NCBI GenBank assembly: GCA_964514655.1
Contig: CAZEQY010000014.1
Location: 1-64,000 of the forward strand
From: SZAS-7 sp964514655
GTDB taxonomy: Bacteria > Chlamydiota > Chlamydiia > Chlamydiales > FEN-1388
Length of the DNA stretch: 64,000 nucleotides
Reading direction: 5' to 3'
Under the pieces are notes generated by a model. That model saw nothing but the letters and a program-made list of their open reading frames with translations. It did not search any database and was not told the DNA's origin. Of the stretch, positions 8,089 through 18,091 are shown in pieces. The position numbers and the translations under genes are program-made. Within the stretch, counting starts at the first letter, position 1. Each line of letters opens with the position of its first letter.

Positions 8089-9819
8089 CTACACCCTGAA
8101 GGTAAGAACCTGAAGCCTCATGAGGGCGAGGATGAGGGCAAAAGGACTTTCTTCAAGCCAGGTGAGAAGAGCGTTTGTTTCGTCCTCTTTTAGGGCATCA
8201 AGGTCCTGTTTATTGGGGCCGGAGGCTATGTCGAGCTCTTTCTTAAGTTGTGCAAGCTCACTTGCCGCCTGATCTAGAGTCTTGCTCGAAGCTAAAACCT
8301 CCGCTAATAGGGCCTGTTGCTTAGTGACGAGTGTTTTCTTGTGGGCTTTGTAGGTTGCTCTTGCAGGATGGGCATCTTTAAGATGTGTTTTTGCCCAGTC
8401 GATAAAGAGGGTTCTTTTGCGTAGATCGCCCAAAGACTCCCGAATGTAGCTAAAAATGCTTTGACTTGAGTACTTTTTAAAGAATGAGGCTATGATTATT
8501 TCATCAGCTGGAACTTCGTTGTTAACAAATCCTAGTTGTATATCACCCTCAACATCGCCGTTGATGAGTGCGCGATCCATGAGCTGTGCCCGTTCGGCAA
8601 TGACGCGTCTGATGTGGCGGTTTGCATGGACGCCTTGTGGTTGATAGACGTAGCTTTCCCCTCCCATGCCCTCTACAATCGTTGTTCTATACTCTAAAAG
8701 GTCTTTATAGATAAAGGTCTCGGCAGTTGACTCAATATTAAGGCAGTATTTGAGGTAGAGTTTTAGTGAGGTGTCAGTGTACTGAGTAAAGCACTGGTTT
8801 ACAGCATATACAAGCTCAGTGACAATATCCACAACCTTTTCTCTGTAAACAGCGGGAGCATCTACTTGGCTTGCTTGTTGAAGATGTAAGAGAACATGTG
8901 TCAATGCGTCGCGGATTACGCTGTAGCAATCTTTAAGGTCTACAAATTGTGCCCCTGACACGTACCTATCTTGATCAATATTGTCAAAGAGCTCCATAAG
9001 GCTTTGACACACCTCTTCGATAGTTTTGATATCGTTTGCGTACGCCGTATCTTTGATCACAAATGTGCGATTTGGAGTCTCTTTAAGCACTCGTCTAAAT
9101 TCATGCACAAAAAACCTAAGGTCGCATTTTGGTGCTTGAGGGGGCCTTGCTGTTATGCCGGCTACATTGCCAAGGGACAGGTGTCGCTCATCTACTTTAA
9201 AGAAAAGCTCAAGGATTTGCGGACAGGCTTTTGGATAGCGTGCAAGAAGCTGTTTAATGCCCTGTAGGCGCTCTTCTTCTGTCGTAAGTTTTAGCAAGGC
9301 TACAGCTAATAGTGGCGAGTCAAGAACGAGTGCTACTTCTAGGGGCGTTGCATTTTCAGTGCAGCAAGAGCGTACAACTTCTGGGTTACTGCTTAAAGCA
9401 TCTTTAAGAGCAAGCGTCATGCTTTGTTCATTTGTTGCAAGAAATACAGAAATCATGTCCTGGATGGACTGTGGAAGTGTTTTTATGAGGGTAAATGTAG
9501 CTTGATTTAAGCGTCTATGTATTGTGTATTGGAGCATTGTGCCGCCATTGACACATGTGAGTGGATCATCAACCTGCTGTAGGGTTATTGAAAGGTTGCC
9601 ATTTATTTCGCGTGTAGCGTTGATAACAGGGACACTTTCTGAATAGTGAGGGATAAGTGCATCAGTAAACAGCAACTTTTCAGCTTGAGCAACCGTAAGG
9701 TCTTTTGTGTTGAGGATAATAACGGTGTTGCTTTTTAGTATTTTATACCCTTTTTGGCCTAATACTTCTTTTATCTGTAAATAAGCGTGTTCTTTAGAGT
9801 CTCTAATACTTGATGCCAT
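8089..9819 (-). CDS. Unrecognised helical protein, 576 aa
   Basis: I do not recognise a family. No signal peptide or membrane segment is seen. The first 90 residues look like a mixed alpha/beta segment. Residues about 140-205 (around ATPLEVALVLDSPLLAVALL) are loosely ankyrin-like but lack a repeat series. The C-terminal 130 residues are helical with a probable coiled coil (around LAQLKKELDIA). The ATG has an AAGGT box 7 nt upstream. It lies next to, but oriented away from, the large paralogue cluster; I could not see the cluster's hallmark motifs in it. Confidence 0.65.
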   Translation of the reverse strand: MASSIRDSKEHAYLQIKEVLGQKGYKILKSNTVIILNTKDLTVAQAEKLLFTDALIPHYSESVPVINATREINGNLSITLQQVDDPLTCVNGGTMLQYTIHRRLNQATFTLIKTLPQSIQDMISVFLATNEQSMTLALKDALSSNPEVVRSCCTENATPLEVALVLDSPLLAVALLKLTTEEERLQGIKQLLARYPKACPQILELFFKVDERHLSLGNVAGITARPPQAPKCDLRFFVHEFRRVLKETPNRTFVIKDTAYANDIKTIEEVCQSLMELFDNIDQDRYVSGAQFVDLKDCYSVIRDALTHVLLHLQQASQVDAPAVYREKVVDIVTELVYAVNQCFTQYTDTSLKLYLKYCLNIESTAETFIYKDLLEYRTTIVEGMGGESYVYQPQGVHANRHIRRVIAERAQLMDRALINGDVEGDIQLGFVNNEVPADEIIIASFFKKYSSQSIFSYIRESLGDLRKRTLFIDWAKTHLKDAHPARATYKAHKKTLVTKQQALLAEVLASSKTLDQAASELAQLKKELDIASGPNKQDLDALKEDETNALLTWLEESPFALILALMRLQVLTFRV

Positions 9820-9906
9820 GAATAGTACCTTATAATAAAGAAAAAACTATAATTAATAATTAAATAAAAAGCAAGGTGATTCTATTTTACAAAATGTCTG
9901 CTATCA

Positions 9907-10278
9907 CTAGGATATTTTTGTCTGGATAAAGCGAAGAACTTCTTCAGCGTTGGAGATAGAATTTCTTGTGATTTCTTGATCAGGATCGGGTCTATCGCTG
10001 GGATATCTCATAAGAGTCCCAAAAGGGTTGAGGGCCTCAATAAAGGGTCGTATTTTTTCGAACGAATGATCATATCGATAACACATCTCAGTAAGTACAA
10101 CAAGATCATGGGATTTTTGGATTGGACAAAGTTTAAATGCCAAATAAGCTTTTAGTAATTTTTCTGCGCACTGATGTGAATGATATACTGCTAGATCATT
10201 TATTTTTTCACGAAAAAGCAACTTGGCGCCGATAAGGTCATTATTTGCTTTTTTAAACCATGCACTATGGTTTTGCAT
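9907..10278 (-). CDS. HEPN domain protein (partner of MNT)
   Basis: 123 aa. The pattern AVYHSHQCAEKLLKAYLAF near residues 31-49 is the core helix of HEPN proteins that pair with minimal nucleotidyltransferases. Such proteins are four-helix bundles; some are RNases with an R-x4-6-H motif, acting as toxins neutralised by the MNT partner through AMPylation. I cannot see a convincing R-x4-6-H motif here: Arg residues near the C-terminal half (MRYPSDR) are not followed by His. It may therefore be catalytically inactive or binding-only. The start overlaps the MNT gene by 14 bp, with AAGG 3 nt before the ATG. Confidence 0.8.
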   Translation of the reverse strand: MQNHSAWFKKANNDLIGAKLLFREKINDLAVYHSHQCAEKLLKAYLAFKLCPIQKSHDLVVLTEMCYRYDHSFEKIRPFIEALNPFGTLMRYPSDRPDPDQEITRNSISNAEEVLRFIQTKIS

Positions 10279-10585
10279 AAACCTTAATTCCGTCTTTAGT
10301 TACTTTATGGCAAAGAGTTGTTACATCTTGTGCCTCTTTTTCGAATTCCTTTTCGGTATAGACGAGCAGATCTTTTGGAACTTCTAGTCCCCATAGCGCG
10401 TGGTGTCCGGCAACTGCTCTTTGATACGTATTTTGGTCGGTATGATCAACCACAATAAGTAAATCTAGATCGCTATCATCCGTTGGTGTTCCCCATGCAT
10501 AAGAGCCAAAAAGATAAATTTTGAGTGGATGGTACGTTTTCACAAGGCGTTTAACGACTTTATTTACCATTTCCCTCCCGATCAT
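10265..10585 (-). CDS. Minimal nucleotidyltransferase (MNT)
   Basis: 106 aa. The pol-beta-type signature is complete: GSYAWGTPTDDSDLDLLIVV, i.e. GS followed by D-x-D, and a later acidic residue at the end of the next strand (KDLLVYT). In HEPN/MNT modules this enzyme AMPylates the HEPN toxin as the antidote. A GGAG box lies 6 nt before the ATG. It is the first gene of the two-gene unit and overlaps the HEPN gene. The pair lies divergently beside the first gene of the large paralogue cluster, separated by about 158 bp. Confidence 0.85.
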   Translation of the reverse strand: MIGREMVNKVVKRLVKTYHPLKIYLFGSYAWGTPTDDSDLDLLIVVDHTDQNTYQRAVAGHHALWGLEVPKDLLVYTEKEFEKEAQDVTTLCHKVTKDGIKVYAKP

Positions 10586-10684
10586 TTTGCTCTCCTCTAT
10601 AGAATCAATTTTTATTATCTCGAATTTATAGTTTTTCAGGATAGGAAAAAGAGATTTTTTTTATAAATGTAAACATTTATTGGC

Positions 10685-10714
10685 TTGACAAGTGGTGGTT
10701 AGGAATAGTACACG
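10685..10714 (+). promoter_or_regulatory. Candidate promoter of paralogue A1
   Basis: TTGACA (10685-10690) is followed after 18 nt by TACACG (10709-10714), 30 bp before the A1 start. The same arrangement (TTGAC[AT], 17-18 nt, TACA[CT]) lies before A2 and A3, which supports it despite the poor -10. An 8-bp inverted repeat ATAAATGT/ACATTTAT (10663-10680) is just upstream. Confidence 0.4.
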
Positions 10715-10743
10715 ATTTAGAAACTCTTCAATGAGGCAAGCTA

Positions 10744-13176
10744 ATGAGTTCTAGTAGTGTGTGTTCTTCGAGTGTACTGGCAGGAAGCTCTTCGCAGCAG
10801 CCGGGGGCGGTCTTTGGAGTAAAGCCGGAAGATAGGGATAAAATTGTAGCTACAAATGATCTTGCAGAGGGCCAAGCCCGAGAGGTCTCTTCAAAGATTG
10901 CGGCGATTAATAAGCTTGTTACCGCGGCCATTGCTTCGTTGCAGGAAGTGGAAGATAAAATTAGATGGCGCCAAGTGAGGGGTCAAGACCTTAAACATCT
11001 AAGTCCCGAGATAAAACGAATTGACGGGGAGCTTGATAAATGTGCACTCAGTTTGCATGATCCTGTCGCGGGGGTGGATACGGAGCTTTCTGCGCTCGAT
11101 GATAAAAGCAAGATACCAGATCTTCTTGAACAAATTCAGGCTACAGAACGAAGATGCGCACTTGCCCAAAAAACGACAAAGCGGCTTTTAGCTTATACAG
11201 ACTCTGCTAAAGTGTGCCAAGAGTATGGCACCTTTATGGATAGTAGAGGGCTCATTTCATCATTTTGTTTAAAGTTGCAGGGGATAGGCCTTACAGACAC
11301 TTCCCAGTGTCTTAGGGAGATTGATAGTATTATAACGGGGTGTTTTGAACTTGTTGCTCCCCAGCTTGCTGGTGACTTTACTGAAGCAAAACCCCTTGCT
11401 CAAAAGATAGGTGCTGTAAAGCTTGTAGAGCCAGAGCTAAAAAGTGAACGCCTTAAAGTTAGGGTGCGAAAAGATCTCTATAAACACCTTTTGGAGATCT
11501 GTTTGCAAGTTGTTAAAAAGACATACGTGCTTGATATTACCAAGTTTTCTTATAGAGAAGAAGTTCTTGAGGCACTGTTAAAGCGCCTTAGGCCTGTAGT
11601 GAATCCTGAAGATGTACAAGTTACAGATAGTGATGTTACTGCCCTTAAGGGAAAAGGGGATGCAAATTTTTACGTATGGAGATATGCGAGCAGGTGGAGT
11701 TATGTGCCAGGCTATAAGGGTGATCGTACTTTAGGAGATTCCTTTGAACAAGATGTTGGCCAGCCACTAGCCGGTCTCATCAGTAAGCTGGCATCTAGGC
11801 CGGAAAATCTTCCATTCTATAGCGCCTGTCTTAATCGGCTTGAGCAGCGCTACATGCAAAAACTTAAAAGTCTTTCTGAGCGTGGGCCCGATATCCTCAC
11901 CGACACAGTCTTTAACTATGCTTTAGGTCTAGAATATGCGTTTAGAGAAGCCCGCTCGCTTATAAAATACCATACAAAAATGGCCTCACAGCCTGCTGCG
12001 TCAGTATATAAAGCGTTAGAAAAATTACAGGTAGAGTATCGAGCTCTCAATCAAAATGGCGATCTAGGTCGTATTACAAGCCTATATGAATCTCTTGTAG
12101 CCATGCAAGAAGTTGAAAAGGCTCGCCCCAAGCTTGCCAAAGGTGAACGTTTTAAAAAGCGCTTTGATAGAGCCTTGTGGCACCTTGCAGATCTTCTACG
12201 AAATATCCACGGCAAAAAAGACCCCGAGCTTTTAGCTTTAGTAGGAGAAGAGAAAGAGGTTGTAGCAAGAGTTTTAGGGCCAGCTACGATAGAGTTGCCA
12301 AAATCTACAATTATTTCGTTTATCGCAAAGCGTATTGTGGCCTACCTTGCACTATCTAGTCCTCGTCACGATATAGAGCTAGATATTGTGCTGCATGTGA
12401 TGCGTGCTCATGTAGAAAAGGATCTTGGCGACCTTTTGAATAAGTATGAAGCAAAACGTAAGGCGTTGAACCTCAAAACTCCTATCAAAGTGATAACAAA
12501 TGCCCTTATAGCAGCTTCTGAAAAGACGGCATCTAGTGCCTATGCTAAAGCGTGGCAGAGATACTTTGAGTACCTCAGAAAGAATGCTGAAGAGCATGAG
12601 GTCTGCAAGGTGGTAGATGGGTTTGTAAAAGGTATTAATGGCTATCCGGTCATGTATCCGCCTGTTATGAACACAAGCATTGAGTTATGGCCTGTACATG
12701 ATCCGGCTGAGTTTTTGAAAAAGCTTCATCGTGATGCAGACTGTGTAGATGCTATAGAATCTCAGAAAAAGCCGCTTCTTTTTAACTCGCTTGTCTTTCG
12801 CTTAGCGGCGTCTGCTCGTCATGCACGCTCGCCAACTGAGCAAGTACTTGCTCTAGAGAAGCTATATATACTTATCACAAAAAAAGAATACACCCAGCTT
12901 GTAGCCTCTTTTGATGATCACACAAAGGAGATGATCGTTGAAAGCTCACTTGAAAAGATCATACCTACAAGCACAAATTCTACCTTACTTATCGCAGAGG
13001 TTGAGCTAACACTACTTAAACCAAGATTTGAGGCGTACAAAGCTGCTAAAGTTCAAAGTAGAAATACAGTCCGTATAGAGAAAGCACTTATGAAGTTAAT
13101 GAAGCTTGGATATATCGAAAAAGATGAAGCATGGCTTGCAAGTAAACAGGGAGGTATAGGCGCATGGAACCAGTAA
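10744..13176 (+). CDS. Large helical paralogue A1 (cluster family)
   Basis: 810 aa, no recognised family. The N-terminus is strikingly Ser-rich and uncharged (MSSSSVCSSSVLAGSSSQQ), like a type III secretion signal; no Sec signal or membrane helix is seen. Family landmarks: an aromatic stretch FYVWRYASRWSYVPGYKG near residue 308, IAKRIVAYLALSS near 521 followed by an acidic IELDIVLHVM, AYAKAWQRYFEYL near 599, and FNSLVFRLAASARHA near 678. These recur in the other A and B proteins. GAGG stands 7 nt before the ATG. It overlaps B1 by 13 bp. Function unknown. Confidence 0.75.
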   Translation: MSSSSVCSSSVLAGSSSQQPGAVFGVKPEDRDKIVATNDLAEGQAREVSSKIAAINKLVTAAIASLQEVEDKIRWRQVRGQDLKHLSPEIKRIDGELDKCALSLHDPVAGVDTELSALDDKSKIPDLLEQIQATERRCALAQKTTKRLLAYTDSAKVCQEYGTFMDSRGLISSFCLKLQGIGLTDTSQCLREIDSIITGCFELVAPQLAGDFTEAKPLAQKIGAVKLVEPELKSERLKVRVRKDLYKHLLEICLQVVKKTYVLDITKFSYREEVLEALLKRLRPVVNPEDVQVTDSDVTALKGKGDANFYVWRYASRWSYVPGYKGDRTLGDSFEQDVGQPLAGLISKLASRPENLPFYSACLNRLEQRYMQKLKSLSERGPDILTDTVFNYALGLEYAFREARSLIKYHTKMASQPAASVYKALEKLQVEYRALNQNGDLGRITSLYESLVAMQEVEKARPKLAKGERFKKRFDRALWHLADLLRNIHGKKDPELLALVGEEKEVVARVLGPATIELPKSTIISFIAKRIVAYLALSSPRHDIELDIVLHVMRAHVEKDLGDLLNKYEAKRKALNLKTPIKVITNALIAASEKTASSAYAKAWQRYFEYLRKNAEEHEVCKVVDGFVKGINGYPVMYPPVMNTSIELWPVHDPAEFLKKLHRDADCVDAIESQKKPLLFNSLVFRLAASARHARSPTEQVLALEKLYILITKKEYTQLVASFDDHTKEMIVESSLEKIIPTSTNSTLLIAEVELTLLKPRFEAYKAAKVQSRNTVRIEKALMKLMKLGYIEKDEAWLASKQGGIGAWNQ

Positions 13177-15344
13177 GAATTCAGGGAGTTTCTCCTCGGC
13201 AGGCTCTCAAGGATTTTGATCAAAAATTGCGTCAGTGTGAGCAGAAGGTAAAAGAGGCCTTTGATAGCTTTACAGCTGTACATAGCGCCTTTTACTGGCG
13301 AATGCCTCAAGTTGATGGTATTGAAGCTAAGGTAATACTTGCGTGTGGTCTTGTAGATCAGCTTCGAAAAGATGATATAGGCGAGCTTGATAGGGCGCTA
13401 AAAACAATCGAAGATCCGGATGTACTAAGTGACAGAATGGGCAAGCTGCAGCAGTTAGAAAAAAAAGCGCTGCTTCTTGAAACAAACTACAGGCGTATAG
13501 ATGCGCTACGTATGAACAACTATCTAAAGGGCTGTACGAAAATTCATGAGGCTTGTCAAAGAGTACTTGCTGTTATACATGGAAGCCAAAACCTGACCCA
13601 AAAAGTTGATGATATGGCGCGCGAAGTGCGCTGGTGTGTGCTTAGTATACAGCAAGATGTGCCGGAAAATCCTTTTAGGAAGATTCAAGAGCAGGCCCAA
13701 GAGATGGTTGACATCTTTACAGCTGCATGTGAGCAGCTTCAGGCAATGATCGATCAATGTGATGAGGCAACGCGCGACGCTCACAACACAACCTTTAGCC
13801 CGTCAAAAGAATCTATACAGCAACTTCGACAACAGCTGCCTCCACAACAGCAAGTTGAAGTGCCACAAGAGGCATTTGCAGAATATGAGAAGACACATGG
13901 GCCATCCTGGACAGGTTGGGCCTTATCTAAGCTTGGTTTATTCCAGCTTCCCGGTGAAGATGGAAAATTTTTGCAGCAGGTACATGCTGCAAGAAGTAAA
14001 GGGTCTCATGATGATCTTATAAAAACTATTGATTTGATCCTGGCTGGAGATGCAAGTACGCTTCTTGATCGCATTGCAAAGCATGCTCATGTGCTTGCAG
14101 CACTTAGGCAAGATCTTGATGCTATTCGTACAAGGGTAGGGCTACAAATATCCCTTCGAGACGCCGTGAACTGCTTTACTTTTGAGCTTGTAGAACAGCA
14201 AGCGATGCTTGATCATATTGCAGCTCTTGCAAAAGAGGCTTCACTTGCAAAATATAAAGCTCACGCTGCTTTTAGGGCTGCACTTAGTGCTCGGACGGTG
14301 TTTACAATGTTTACAGTCGGAAGTCAAATAGCAGCTTCTAGCAACACTGTTCAAGAGTTATATAGAAAGCATGCAGATAGAGCACTTGTCCTTCAGGGGC
14401 CTGATGATATACTAACGCGGATTACCCGAGTCTTATATCTACCTGTAGCATTACATGATATAGGAGAGCTAGAGCTTGCACTACATGGCAGCATGCTACC
14501 TAATGATCAAGAAAGCAAGGTGATTATAGATGCCTATAAGGTGAAGTGTACTCCTCAAGTTCTAGAGCTTGCAAAGGCGGAGCTTCCCTTTATACAACAG
14601 CCTTTTAGCGTGCTTCATCTTGCAGAGGCCTGGCAGCGAGTGGTTGAATTTAGTGCTCAGGAGCAAGCTCCAAAGTATCTTACCGAGTTTTTGTACAGTA
14701 AAATGGCTTTAGGGCCCTATTTGCTTAGCAAAACCGAAGAGCCGAACACAGCTCAGGAAGAAGGGCTATTAGCAAGTATAAATATAGCAGCAAGCGAAAT
14801 GCAGGGTGACATAAAGGCAAACAAGGAGCGACTTCTTGAGAGCTTTTTAGTTCGCGCCATTGGCGCCTACCTTTTTGCAAGAGATCCTCGCATTAAAGTG
14901 CGCTATCAAAAGCATGTTCAGGATGTGCTTGAGCTTGATATGTATAAAGACTTAAAGGCAAATTTTAGGGCTACTACATTGCGCCTTATCACTGAATTTA
15001 CCGTACGTAGGCCGGCTGCAGCAGGAAGATGCGAGAAAGAGCTTTTTCTTGCAGGCCCCGCATCACGATACCTCTCTGAAGGTTCAATCAGCGATAGCGA
15101 AGGGCTTATAGCAGACACGCTATGTCGTATGATACAGGATGAAGAAGGTCGTCAAAAGCCTGAGCAGATCGCTACGACATTCTTTATAAATAGAACGGGC
15201 CAAGCGGAATTTAACTCCTGGTATCACAATACCTATCAGGTTTACTTGCAAGCCGAAATGCAAAGGGATAATCAATCATCAGCAAAAGCTCAAAAAGCAG
15301 CCCGCAAAGTCGCGCTCTTTAGCGCTGCTTTTGGAGCTATTTGA
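13164..15344 (+). CDS. Large helical paralogue B1 (cluster family)
   Basis: 726 aa, unrecognised. The start lies inside the end of A1 with GGAGG 9 nt upstream, so translation is coupled. Family landmarks: WTGWALSKLGLFQLPGED near residue 248, DDILTRITRVLYLP then DIGELELALHG near 413, LAEAWQRVVEF near 485 and FLVRAIGAYLFARDP near 560. These align with the IxRYLxxxxxxxL, AWQRYxEF and FESxxxRxxxxALY positions of the A and B proteins. Predicted all-helical and cytoplasmic. The 3' end overlaps the convergent C1 gene by 8 bp. Confidence 0.72.
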   Translation: MEPVRIQGVSPRQALKDFDQKLRQCEQKVKEAFDSFTAVHSAFYWRMPQVDGIEAKVILACGLVDQLRKDDIGELDRALKTIEDPDVLSDRMGKLQQLEKKALLLETNYRRIDALRMNNYLKGCTKIHEACQRVLAVIHGSQNLTQKVDDMAREVRWCVLSIQQDVPENPFRKIQEQAQEMVDIFTAACEQLQAMIDQCDEATRDAHNTTFSPSKESIQQLRQQLPPQQQVEVPQEAFAEYEKTHGPSWTGWALSKLGLFQLPGEDGKFLQQVHAARSKGSHDDLIKTIDLILAGDASTLLDRIAKHAHVLAALRQDLDAIRTRVGLQISLRDAVNCFTFELVEQQAMLDHIAALAKEASLAKYKAHAAFRAALSARTVFTMFTVGSQIAASSNTVQELYRKHADRALVLQGPDDILTRITRVLYLPVALHDIGELELALHGSMLPNDQESKVIIDAYKVKCTPQVLELAKAELPFIQQPFSVLHLAEAWQRVVEFSAQEQAPKYLTEFLYSKMALGPYLLSKTEEPNTAQEEGLLASINIAASEMQGDIKANKERLLESFLVRAIGAYLFARDPRIKVRYQKHVQDVLELDMYKDLKANFRATTLRLITEFTVRRPAAAGRCEKELFLAGPASRYLSEGSISDSEGLIADTLCRMIQDEEGRQKPEQIATTFFINRTGQAEFNSWYHNTYQVYLQAEMQRDNQSSAKAQKAARKVALFSAAFGAI

Positions 15345-18087
15345 TAGTGACATCGTTAAACTGGAATTTTTGACAAAGGTCAAAATAGAGATCCGCAGCA
15401 AGCCCCAGCCAGCTGTAGTGCGTTCTATGATTATTGGGGTTATGTCTCAAAAAGCACTCTCTTGCACCATCTACGAGTGCTTGGGCCTCTTCATATGCGC
15501 GTGGTTTTTTAGAGCGGTCAAATGATCCTTCCTTTGCTAAAAGAACAAGGAACTCTTTATATTTTGTAAGTACCTGATTCCAGAACTTTAGCAAGCCTTG
15601 ATCTGAGCGGTGAGCAAGCTGTGCGCCATATATCCCGCCTATGGTATCTCCTTGGAGGGTAAAGAGCTTGTGTATCAGTAGTTCCATGTTGGTAGTGCCA
15701 AATGCAGCTTGCCACTGAGTATGCGTCTTGCTGGCAGGGTCTAGATACTCTTTCACAAGACCTGTGAGTATAAATTCACCATGTTTAGTTTGTACGGGAG
15801 CGTCGCTCATAAATTGGTCTACAACCCATTTTCTTAGGAGGTCAAGGCCTTCTCTATCATTAGGTAGTTGATCACGCTCAAGAGCATCAAGTCGCTGCAC
15901 AAGCTGTAGCGTGCTTTCTTGATCTTTAGCAAAGATGCTTGAAACAAGGAGGCGATAAAAGACTTTTGCGCGCACCTTGCGCATTTTTACTTCTAGAGCA
16001 TCAGGTAGGGCTTTTTCAACTACCATTCCTTGTAGCTCAAGTTCAAGCCTTACTTTGCTTGTGATGGTGCTGAGTTCTTTTTCGCTTTCAAGCTTTTCTA
16101 TTGAGATAGTGTCATACTCCTTATAAAAGCTCGGAAGGAGGTTGTCGTCGTTTGCAAAGAGAGGGTCTAGTTCATGCTTTAGCCACAAAAATCGCTCAAG
16201 AAGCATCTGAGCTTGGGAGACCTCTGCCAGGCGGAATTTAGCTTCACAGTAGGAGAAGACGCGTTCTAGAAAGCAACATCCCGGATTTCTTCTCAAGATA
16301 ACAAGAAGGCTTACCATCTTGCCAAAAAGTTCATGGTTTGTGTCAAAGCGTGTCGTCTGGACGTAGTGAGTATAGAGTTCATGTAGGCTTTGATTAAACC
16401 GTAAGGTAGTCAAAAAGGCATCTTGATAAAGCTCATCGTATTTTAGTTTGTAGATGATCATGTCAAGCTCTGGATTATAGTCTTGCGACTGGAAGTTTCT
16501 GCATCTTATAAACCCTTTCATAAGGCAAGACACAATCCTATCCGGCAAACAGTTTCCTGGGTCTTCGTCGGGACTCCTAAATTCAGCTAGGGGCGTTTGT
16601 AGCAAAAGCTGCCCAGCAACTTGACGCTCTTCTAGAGTAAGTGTGAGTGTTTTGGCGCCAAACCTTGCAAGGATATCTCTGGCAACTTCATAGAGAGTGT
16701 TTTGGATGGGGCGAGCGTTTAGTGTTTTTTGTAGTAGGCAAGCTGCGTTTGTTGCCCTTGTGAGCTTTTCTAGAGTTTGAGCAGGCTCCAAGAATTCGAT
16801 AAGTTGCATGCATCCTTTTGCATAAGGGCGAAAGCTCCTAGTTGAAAGGCTTTTACATTGGTGCAGATCTTCTCGCAGTTCAACTACTTTTGAAATAAGC
16901 TTAGCAACAAAGTACCTACCGGCATGCACGCGCTTAGAATAGCGCAGTTTTTCTAAGTGATCTCGCTGCTCGTATATAGCCTCTTCAAGACCGTCGAGCA
17001 GTACCTCAAGTTCTTTTACGTCCCGATTACCTTTTTGCTGTAAGCCGCAAAGGGCTTCTGTCCTAGCTTGTATTTCTTTTTGGAGCTGAACCAAGGCTTT
17101 AGATATGCTTCGTAAGCTGTCGACCTCTGTTCGTATCTCTTTGTAGATGTAATCTGCTAGGAGCTGATTATTACGAAAGTTATCCTTGGCTTCTAGTTTT
17201 TCACCTTGCCACTCAGCGATATACCTTGCTACGCTCTCCTCGACAGCTTTACGCTCTTTTCTCTTTGGAAGATAGGGGGCTAAAGACTTTTCTAGATTTT
17301 CTATTTCCTGTTTAAGAGTGCCAACTTGGCGTGCAGTGTCTTCGGGATTTGCCGGAGTAGAAGGGGTGTTTGACCATACCCATGATATCAATCCACCTCT
17401 ATTTTGGGAAACTGAAAGCCTTGCAAGTTGCGCTGCAGCATCATCAGCAGGAGTGATGAAAGAGTTTGCAGTATAGGCGATGAACTGTAAAAGCTCTTCA
17501 TAAAGTAGGGCTGTTTGGTGAGCGATCACTGTTTGGCTATGAAGCGTTCCTGTTTCTTCTTCAATTACTTTTTTAGTTTCTTGAAAAGTGCGCCTTAAGC
17601 CCATTATCTTTTCGCTAACGCTCATCTTTTCATTGGCTTCAAGTTCTTGGCAAAACCTCTTTTTCGTTTTATAGCACTCTAACGCTCTATGATGGTGTCC
17701 GCTTCCTAGAATATAGCCAAGGTTTTGTCGCTGTTTATCTAGAATTGTGGTTCTAATCTCAAGCTGTATAAGGGCCTTAAAGGCTATTTGAGACCTCTTG
17801 GGATCATCTAAAAAGGCAATTTCTTGGATCCGCATTTGTGCGGCTTTCCAGAGTTGTGAAACTTGGATAAATGAATCATCAAGAGCTTTCTTTTTTGCAA
17901 GGTGCTCTTTTTCGATAGAGCCTATTTGGCTTTGGCGCTGAAAAAGAAACTGGGCGGCTTCCTTCAGCTCACGCGCATATACCTCAGTTGCTTTAACTGC
18001 AGTTTCAAAACACTCACTTGCTTTTTGATCGGCAAGTACAATGTCTTTATCGCAGGTAAAAACAACCTTAGCATTGACTGGATCCAT
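15337..18087 (-). CDS. Large helical paralogue C1 (cluster family)
   Basis: 916 aa, unrecognised, the longest member of the C branch. N-terminal third is coiled-coil-like (heptads around residues 60-110 and 330-380). Landmarks: KRVHAGRYFVAKLISK near 387, VSCLMKGFIRC near 520 followed by an acidic PELDMII, and near the C-terminus FGTTNMELLIHKLF. The same three sites occur in C2, C3 and C4. No signal peptide. It is 4 bp downstream of the adenylate kinase gene and so is probably co-transcribed with it; its tail overlaps B1. Confidence 0.73.
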   Translation of the reverse strand: MDPVNAKVVFTCDKDIVLADQKASECFETAVKATEVYARELKEAAQFLFQRQSQIGSIEKEHLAKKKALDDSFIQVSQLWKAAQMRIQEIAFLDDPKRSQIAFKALIQLEIRTTILDKQRQNLGYILGSGHHHRALECYKTKKRFCQELEANEKMSVSEKIMGLRRTFQETKKVIEEETGTLHSQTVIAHQTALLYEELLQFIAYTANSFITPADDAAAQLARLSVSQNRGGLISWVWSNTPSTPANPEDTARQVGTLKQEIENLEKSLAPYLPKRKERKAVEESVARYIAEWQGEKLEAKDNFRNNQLLADYIYKEIRTEVDSLRSISKALVQLQKEIQARTEALCGLQQKGNRDVKELEVLLDGLEEAIYEQRDHLEKLRYSKRVHAGRYFVAKLISKVVELREDLHQCKSLSTRSFRPYAKGCMQLIEFLEPAQTLEKLTRATNAACLLQKTLNARPIQNTLYEVARDILARFGAKTLTLTLEERQVAGQLLLQTPLAEFRSPDEDPGNCLPDRIVSCLMKGFIRCRNFQSQDYNPELDMIIYKLKYDELYQDAFLTTLRFNQSLHELYTHYVQTTRFDTNHELFGKMVSLLVILRRNPGCCFLERVFSYCEAKFRLAEVSQAQMLLERFLWLKHELDPLFANDDNLLPSFYKEYDTISIEKLESEKELSTITSKVRLELELQGMVVEKALPDALEVKMRKVRAKVFYRLLVSSIFAKDQESTLQLVQRLDALERDQLPNDREGLDLLRKWVVDQFMSDAPVQTKHGEFILTGLVKEYLDPASKTHTQWQAAFGTTNMELLIHKLFTLQGDTIGGIYGAQLAHRSDQGLLKFWNQVLTKYKEFLVLLAKEGSFDRSKKPRAYEEAQALVDGARECFLRHNPNNHRTHYSWLGLAADLYFDLCQKFQFNDVTIK

Positions 18088-18091
18088 TGCA

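Noticed and set aside
8089..9819. Unknown protein as an eleventh member of the giant family
   Set aside because: The hallmark motifs (YLxK...LY, AWQRYxEF, FESxxxR) could not be found and it is shorter; a profile comparison could change this.
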